Source: Cycas panzhihuaensis
Lineage: Eukaryota > Cycadophyta
Assembly (NCBI GenBank): GCA_023213395.1
Contig: CM041465.1
Coordinates: 77,135,741-77,199,740, forward strand
Reading direction: 5' to 3'
DNA length: 64,000 nt
A program made the translations under genes and the position numbers. This document shows, in pieces, positions 58,621-64,000 of this stretch (within the stretch, counting starts at the first letter, position 1; the number at the start of each line of letters is the position of its first letter). The notes under the pieces are model-generated. The model saw nothing but the letters and a program-made list of their open reading frames with translations, did not search any database and was not told the DNA's origin.

Positions 58621-59106
58621 TAAGCATTTGAGACATCTTCACTTTTATACTTCATCAGCATATTGAGGCCCCCATTCCTAACCAAAGCACCCATCTAAAA
58701 GGAGAGGCCAAACAAGAGGAAGAAAAAGAAGATGAGGTAAATTTTACTTTGGATTAACATGATGAAATCCCTCTACTTGAGGGTGTAAACATCAAGTTAT
58801 CTCCACCAACATTCATATTATAGGAGCATTTGGGTTCTTATTTTTGTGGAAACCCATATTACTACACTATGAACCTATGTTTCTTTAGTTTTTATAGTCA
58901 AACAAAGGACTCACTCTTTTCAGGACCACATCACCATCTATGTGGACTTATACATCTTTGTTGGACACCAATATCTTCTACAATGGTATCCCTTCACCAT
59001 CACCTTGATCAAACCGCTACCTATGACATATTGGCAGTAGTAGGTGGTGGACACTTATATTTGTATTAGGATGCTTTGAGGGAAAAGCATCTCAGGGGAG
59101 AGGGCA

Positions 59107-59382
59107 TGTAATGACCCCACACTATATGTAATAGAGTAGAAGGTTAAGGGTTAAGGAGGATAAGAATATGGGATTGGGTAGCTTAGCGGCAAAATAATAT
59201 AATAATGTATGGCCCTCTTATAAATAGGGCATTCCCCATCTTATGTAAGACAACTTGATATATTTTGAATACAATCTATTAGGGTTTGCTTCAGCGCCCT
59301 TTTGGTGATCTTTTGGTGATCTGTTCTGTCTTTTAGCTTCTTTTTTCTTTGCTCTCGTGGTTACAGTAGTTGGCCTGTAACA
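59107..59382 (+). repeat. 3' LTR of NA-4
   Basis: It starts TGTAATGACCCCACAC and ends GGCCTGTAACA, then TAAAG. It matches the 5' LTR except for scattered substitutions and the tandem 11-bp duplication near 59310. Confidence 0.93.
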
Positions 59383-59525
59383 TAAAGCATGTGTGAGGTT
59401 TTCCTTAAGGGGGTATAAATATGCAAGGTCAACATGCACTTATCGTGAAGGTCATCAGTTTGCAACATAATAAAGATTTATAATCGCATGTTAAGTCCTA
59501 GATCCACATTTGTAGTAAGCAAAGA

Positions 59526-59938
59526 TATTAGCAAACAAGGTTAAGATTAACACATGTCAGATGCCAATGCTTTATGTGGGTGTAAGTAGAACCAAACTAA
59601 GGATTGAGGAGGCATTGTTATGGAGATGCAACCATTTGAAAGGGTCTTGAACCTATTCAAAGAGTCATAACTCTTTATGTATGTACCCTTTAGATCATAT
59701 AAAAAGGATCTAGGATAGGGTAGAATAAAAATGAAAAAATTAAATTAGGTTTTATCCACTTGATCAACAATGTAATTATTGGTATTACTAATCAATTGTT
59801 AGCTATTTTCATGTGTGGGTTTTTCTCTTAAAAGTATTTCTTCTATTTGGTTAATGCATATGCTATGCAATGATGAAAATAATCTTACTGGAATTAACAT
59901 GGCATCAAGGCAAGCTTGATCATGTTTGAATTCTCACA
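59526..59938 (+). repeat. 3' LTR of Copia-3
   Basis: It matches 50640-51081 and ends GAATTCTCACA. Between NA-4 and this LTR, CCTTAAGGGGGTATAAATA (about 59404) could be the Copia-3 polypurine tract. If so, the LTR starts near 59414 and the matching 5' portion is too diverged to align by eye. Confidence 0.75.
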
Positions 59939-60012
59939 CACTTCAACAAATATATATGATCTTTAAAAATCTAAGAATAACTCCAAGATCAAACCCTAGG
60001 CTCTTATACCAA

Positions 60013-61459
60013 ATGTTGAAATAAATGATCCTTTCAAACATAGGCTAGACATACCTATATGTGTCCTACCATTGGTATGAAGTACTAAATAATTACTGAT
60101 ATTGGTTTGCTTCTCTAGATGCTATGCAAACTTTATCCTTTGGTTAAAAGGGTAGTTTAGAATGGAAAAATGATTTAAAGGATATACTTTAGTTAAAAGG
60201 ATACCATTTTAGAACCATTAACACATTGTAGATTGGTTTTAATCTCCTTAATATAATAGGAGTCTAAGTTCCTAGTTACACATTAACCTATAGAATTTAG
60301 GACTTATGCTATACAAGTTGATGTAATGAAGCTAAGAAATTTGAGACTAAGACCACATGTTGGTAATTATCATCTATTAACCATTAGAATAAGCACACTA
60401 TTGAAATGGCTACATCCATTAAATTATTCAATATGTGGCTATTTCACCACTGAAAAACATGGTTATAAAAAAATGGTATGTCATATATAATCTAACTCAT
60501 GTAGATCTTTAATTTACTAAAATACAAATTTTCTAAAAAAGGTAGAAAAAGAAGTTTAAATATAATTAACTATTTGCTAATACTATAATATTGTAATTTA
60601 TTTAATTAACATGAGATTAACATTAGCTAGCACTTTCATACTATTCTCTATAGTTATCTATTATTCTTTACAAGTATGAATATGACATATTTATAGGTAT
60701 CTCATAAGATGTAGGTATCACATTGACATACCTATAGCTACTTTAGGAATTGGCTATCTCACCAAATAACATTGTATATCACTAATACAAATAGTATTAG
60801 TATGATAAAACTTTGAAGTTATATTTTAAAGTATAAATTTATGATCACTACCTAAAACATTAAGATTATAGAAGACCTCGCTATAAATCCAATGGAATAG
60901 TACACAAGATTTCTATTACACATAAGTTATAAAATAAAATAACACATTTTTATTAGCAAAAATAAGGAGAATTATATTAAGATATAAGAATTTTACAATA
61001 TAGTTACAAACTAGTCACTTCCCTCGTAGGAGGAAAAGACAATAGAGAACATACCTATGTAGTTATATTTTACCAACCATATTACAAGATAGAAATTCCT
61101 TTAAAAAGAATGCATACTTTCTCACTGCATACTATTAGATGTGGCATGAGAATGATACTACATCTTGAGAGAAGAAATATAAGATAGAAAAGATGAATAA
61201 TGAAAAATATTCACTTCTTTTATTACTCTACAAAATGTATATACATATGTAAGATACTCACACATGTGTGAAATCTTAAAAAGTTAATATTTATGTAGTG
61301 TAGGTGGGTTTGGCACATAAATTAAGATGCCTACTTTCATATATATTAAGATGAGTATAATATAATTATCAAGAAATAATTAAGAGTTGCATGAGTATGA
61401 AAGAGGGGTCTAGACAATAACTAATGAATTAAATATTAGTCCCAATATTACACCTAACA
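60013..61459 (-). repeat. Long LTR-like repeat in minus orientation
   Basis: CTCTTATACCAAA (60000-60012) is a reverse primer-site-like motif and TGTTGAAATAAATG starts at 60013. ATTACACCTAACA ends at 61459, then TTTCTCATC, a weak reverse purine tract. The span includes the minisatellite at 60685-60765, and its flanks resemble 25120-25240 and 44600-45000. If it is one LTR it is long (about 1.45 kb). It could also be two different LTR edges from neighbouring elements. Confidence 0.35.
60685..60765. repeat. Minisatellite, locus 3 (short)
   Basis: Two or three copies of the same unit: TATTTATAGGTATCTCATAA, GTAGGTATCACATTGACATA, CCTATAGCTACTTT. It links this repeat to the arrays at 23640 and 44090. 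Confidence 0.6.
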
Positions 61460-62057
61460 TTTCTCATCAATATTTAATTCATTATTTTTATATTAGCTAT
61501 TAATATTGCTTCATTTTCTTACTATTGTAGCTACTCCAAGTTGCATCAAATCTTTATCAATTTGCTAACATCCATACGAAGATGACTCTATATATTAGAC
61601 CACATGGGTAACCAATTATTATAACCATAGATTCTCAACATAGTTATTTCATTTATATGGTTTAATCAACTCCTCATCAACATCACTTTGGGAACATGCT
61701 ATCTTACGTGGTATATTAGGTATGTTGAAAATATATAAGAATAGTTAAAAAGAGTGTCCTACCTCTTGTTAAATAAGACTATAACACAACTCTTTAGTAT
61801 CTCATAGCTAAAAATATAATGGTGGACTTTATGGCCTCATAAATTTACCTTATGGGGTTTATATCATCATGATCCTAAAAATATAAGGGACCCTAACAAC
61901 TAAATAAGGTTACAAGCATGGGATTTTCACTTATCCCTTTAGAGGTTACAAGTCTAATATTATATAAAAGGTTTATAGGTAGTATATATTATAAAATTAA
62001 TCATACTTTTAGCTTTTAAAGGGCCATCACATAGAAAAATTTTATTTAAAGTGTATA

Positions 62058-62060
<3 letters not shown>
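61460..62060. other. Flank related to 44674-45000, no gene
   Basis: 61570-61700 (GACCACATGGGTAACCAATT; CTCATCAACATCACTTTGGG) parallels 44826-44930. It is probably the 3' internal end of the same minus-strand element family. No domain is recognised. Confidence 0.45.

Positions 62061-62094
<34 letters not shown>
62061..62094. repeat. (AT)n microsatellite
   Basis: Seventeen uninterrupted AT units, preceded by TATATCT. It is simple repeat DNA with no further feature. Confidence 0.95.
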
Positions 62095-62096
<2 letters not shown>

Positions 62097-64000
62097 ATAT
62101 CATACTCATGTGACTAAGTGAGAACCTCACACTAAAAAGGTGATTAAACTAAACTTAGATATTTTCTCCTTGTTACTTACCACTTATAATTGATCACCTA
62201 CTGCCATTGAAAATGACTTCTCCTTGGTGCTCAATTCTTTAAATTATCAATTATTTTTGCCCTTAATATTTGGCCAATATAATGTAAAGAGTTTTCTAAA
62301 GTCTTACATGACAAATCATTAATAACATAGTCATCGATCACCTTGCAAAGTTCTAAAAAATCGCTAGGCTTAGCCATTTTTAGACTTAACTTTCAAATTA
62401 ACTTATGTAATATTAATATTAATCCTTAGTAATCATGCAAAGTGTTGGCAAAAAATGATTAAACTTGGCCTTTAAGGCCTTACATGAAATTAGATTTAAG
62501 ATTTGTTAAGTACATAAAAATATTTGACTTTACTTTGAACTTTATTTTCACTTATAAGATAAAATCAAACGGTATCAAATGAGTACTCATTTTAAATAGG
62601 GGTGAGTTACGATTCCAATGTAACTGACATAATTGAAATCAGAACCATCAGAACCCATATGTGAGAAATATAGGAAAAATACATAGCTAGGTGCTTAAAA
62701 GTCAATATTTATTTTTAAAAGGCACTTAGCCCCTTTTAATATTTTGGCCCTCAAGTCATGTTAGACCACCACGTAATCATCACCTATTAGGTGAGGGGGT
62801 TTTAAAATTAAGAAGAAAATTCAATCTGATTAATCTTTCAACAAACTTTCTATAGGTGGTGGATCTTAAAACACTCTAATTGAATTAAAATTTTTAAGAA
62901 ACTTGAAAAAAATAAAAATCCTAAGAAAATATCCACCACCTTATTTCATTTCTATATTTATATTTTACGTTTCATTTCTAAATTTACATTTTGTAAAGAT
63001 AAGAGTGATTACAAGAAATTTCACTATAAATCCATTATTTATAGCTTTAATTTCTTCTCTACGAGCATGCATATACATATACCTTTGGCTTAGCCTTTAT
63101 ATAATGCATACAGATGCTAGACTCTACTTGCCATCCTGCGTTGTTAGTAGTGTTTATAGAGAGGGTATTTCCCTCTGTTTTCTCTAATCACATGTATTTC
63201 TTACACTTTAGTAGGTCATCATCTGAAATATAATGCGAATTATCTATTTATGCTTAATGGTGTTAATACTTTGAATATTATAATGGTCCGATGAGAATAA
63301 CTTCTTGGCATCATAAAACAAAGTAAGGGTTAGATGGTGTTATTAATTGGAAGAGTTCACTGGAAGATGAGTTAGTCATAAACTATATAATACATGACAA
63401 CTTAACTTAAACTAATAGATGATTGTTACGAACTATATATTAGTAAACCATAAGGGTGATCCCATCAGAACTAAAATCAAGTTCAATACTCACTACAGAT
63501 GTTGGCACTTCAATGCATACAAATAACCATAGGTGAGGAAGCTATAACTACCCCTAAACTTTTTTTAAATATATAATAACCCACAACCTATATAAAATAT
63601 CCCAAAACTAACACTATACAGATTATTGACCCTTGATTAAGAGCACATAGACATGTTTGTAGAATAGAAAGAAGATGTCATACGTAGATCCGTAGGAACA
63701 CATGTAGAATATAATGCAACTTAGACATAAAAATATAGATAGATTATATTTGATGGAATCAGGGAATAGAGGGAATAGAATGAGGATACAAAAGGGAGAT
63801 AACCATTAATCCCATGAGAGTGGTGGTGTTGGTGAATGCCAAGACTTTAGACCCCATGAATAAATAAGCAATACTAAGTGGGATATGGCATGCCACTTGA
63901 AGTTTACCATTGACTAGCATTGACAAATATTATATATGCTATTGCTAAGATTTGATATGGTACCACCATAATATCTTTACCAATTTAAGGTATTACCCCA
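62095..64000. other. Unassigned A+T-rich DNA to the window end
   Basis: No gene is visible. Around 62755-62800, GACCACCACGTAATCATCAC, then CTATTAGGTGAGGGGG, is reminiscent of the CCACGTGAT...CTAAGGGG passage in LARD-A (13960-14010) and LARD-B (34980-35020). A third LARD-type copy might begin here. The plus-strand open frame at 62903-63187 has no recognisable motif. Confidence 0.35.

Larger units (their letters stand above)
56551..59382 (+). mobile_element. NA-4: short non-autonomous LTR retrotransposon
   Basis: LTRs of 265 bp (56551-56815) and 276 bp (59107-59382) are flanked by TAAAG (56546-56550 and 59383-59387). A primer site TGGTATCAGATC (56818-56829) and a purine tract AGGGGAGAGGG before the 3' LTR are present. 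The internal 2.3 kb holds a gag-like frame but no pol. A related older LTR end lies inside (58330-58620). The 3' LTR has an 11-bp tandem duplication (CTTTTGGTGAT repeated). LTR divergence is under a tenth by eye, so it is younger than its host, Copia-3. Confidence 0.93.
50640..59938 (+). mobile_element. Copia-3: old Ty1/copia element with nested NA-4
   Basis: Homologous LTR stretches lie at 50640-51081 and 59526-59938. They share the phrases GGTTAAGATTAACA, CACCCTTTAGATCATATAAA-like text, CCACTTGATCAACAATGTAA and CATGGCATCAAGGCAAGCTT. Gag and all copia pol domains lie between, heavily decayed. NA-4 (56551-59382) is inserted beyond the RNase H end. The LTR left edges are not resolved, so the limits are approximate. 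The state of decay and LTR divergence make it one of the older elements. Confidence 0.85.

Noticed and set aside
58830-59069. 79-codon plus-strand frame with several Cys and His in NA-4
   Set aside because: No CCHC spacing or known motif; it ends just before the stem-loop and looks like leftover non-coding or shifted gag DNA.
62903-63187. 94-codon frame near the right end
   Set aside because: Low-complexity Ile/Phe/Leu content, no motif, and no supporting promoter or splice context.

Overview
This window reads as repeat-dominated nuclear DNA from a land plant, most likely a flowering plant. The evidence is stacked Ty1/copia and Ty3/gypsy LTR retrotransposons, a plant-type L1 LINE with a terminal RNase H domain, and fragments of plant-type nuclear genes. 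It is strongly A+T-rich. No intact host gene, tRNA, rRNA or CRISPR array was found. Almost every recognisable coding stretch is a decayed retrotransposon gene, full of TAG/TAA/TGA stops at sites that should be CAG, CAA, CGA or TGG. I worked by eye and ran no alignment or database search.

Left third (1-26025). 1-1315 is unresolved. Copia-1 (1321-6177) is complete, with both LTRs and a 5-bp ATATT target duplication. Copia-2 (leader from about 6183, gag at 6604, 3' LTR at 11729) follows; its reverse transcriptase is split by a tandem duplication plus an insert. LARD-A is an LTR element with a gag-like reading frame but no visible pol. Its body is interrupted at 15298-21615 by a full-length L1 LINE with a 14-bp target duplication and A-tail. 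A 3' LTR at 22238-22534 closes it. Then come a degenerate minisatellite and a CT/TA/GA-rich foldback.

Centre (26026-43734). This is a clean Russian-doll nest, with target duplications at every retroelement boundary. A gypsy element (26031-43729, TSD CCATA) contains a reverse-strand copia, Copia-R (28992-42248, TSD TAAGG/TAAGA). Copia-R contains LARD-B (31788-37483, TSD TAAGT). LARD-B carries antisense pieces of at least three unrelated plant genes side by side: a bifunctional aspartokinase-homoserine dehydrogenase, a NUP160-like nucleoporin and a methyltransferase-like (DUF7870-type) protein. LTR divergence judged by eye rises from the innermost to the outermost layer, as the nesting requires. 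The chimeric gene capture is the most interesting feature of the window.

Right third (43735-64000). This holds a second minisatellite locus, a 388-bp foldback element, a truncated reverse-strand copia remnant with one LTR and primer-binding site, and the old Copia-3 (about 50640-59938). A short non-autonomous LTR element, NA-4 (56551-59382, TSD TAAAG), is inserted into Copia-3. NA-4 holds a second, related LTR end, and both ends are preceded by a small stem-loop whose closing base pair differs by a compensatory change. A long LTR-like repeat and unassigned A+T-rich DNA fill the rest.
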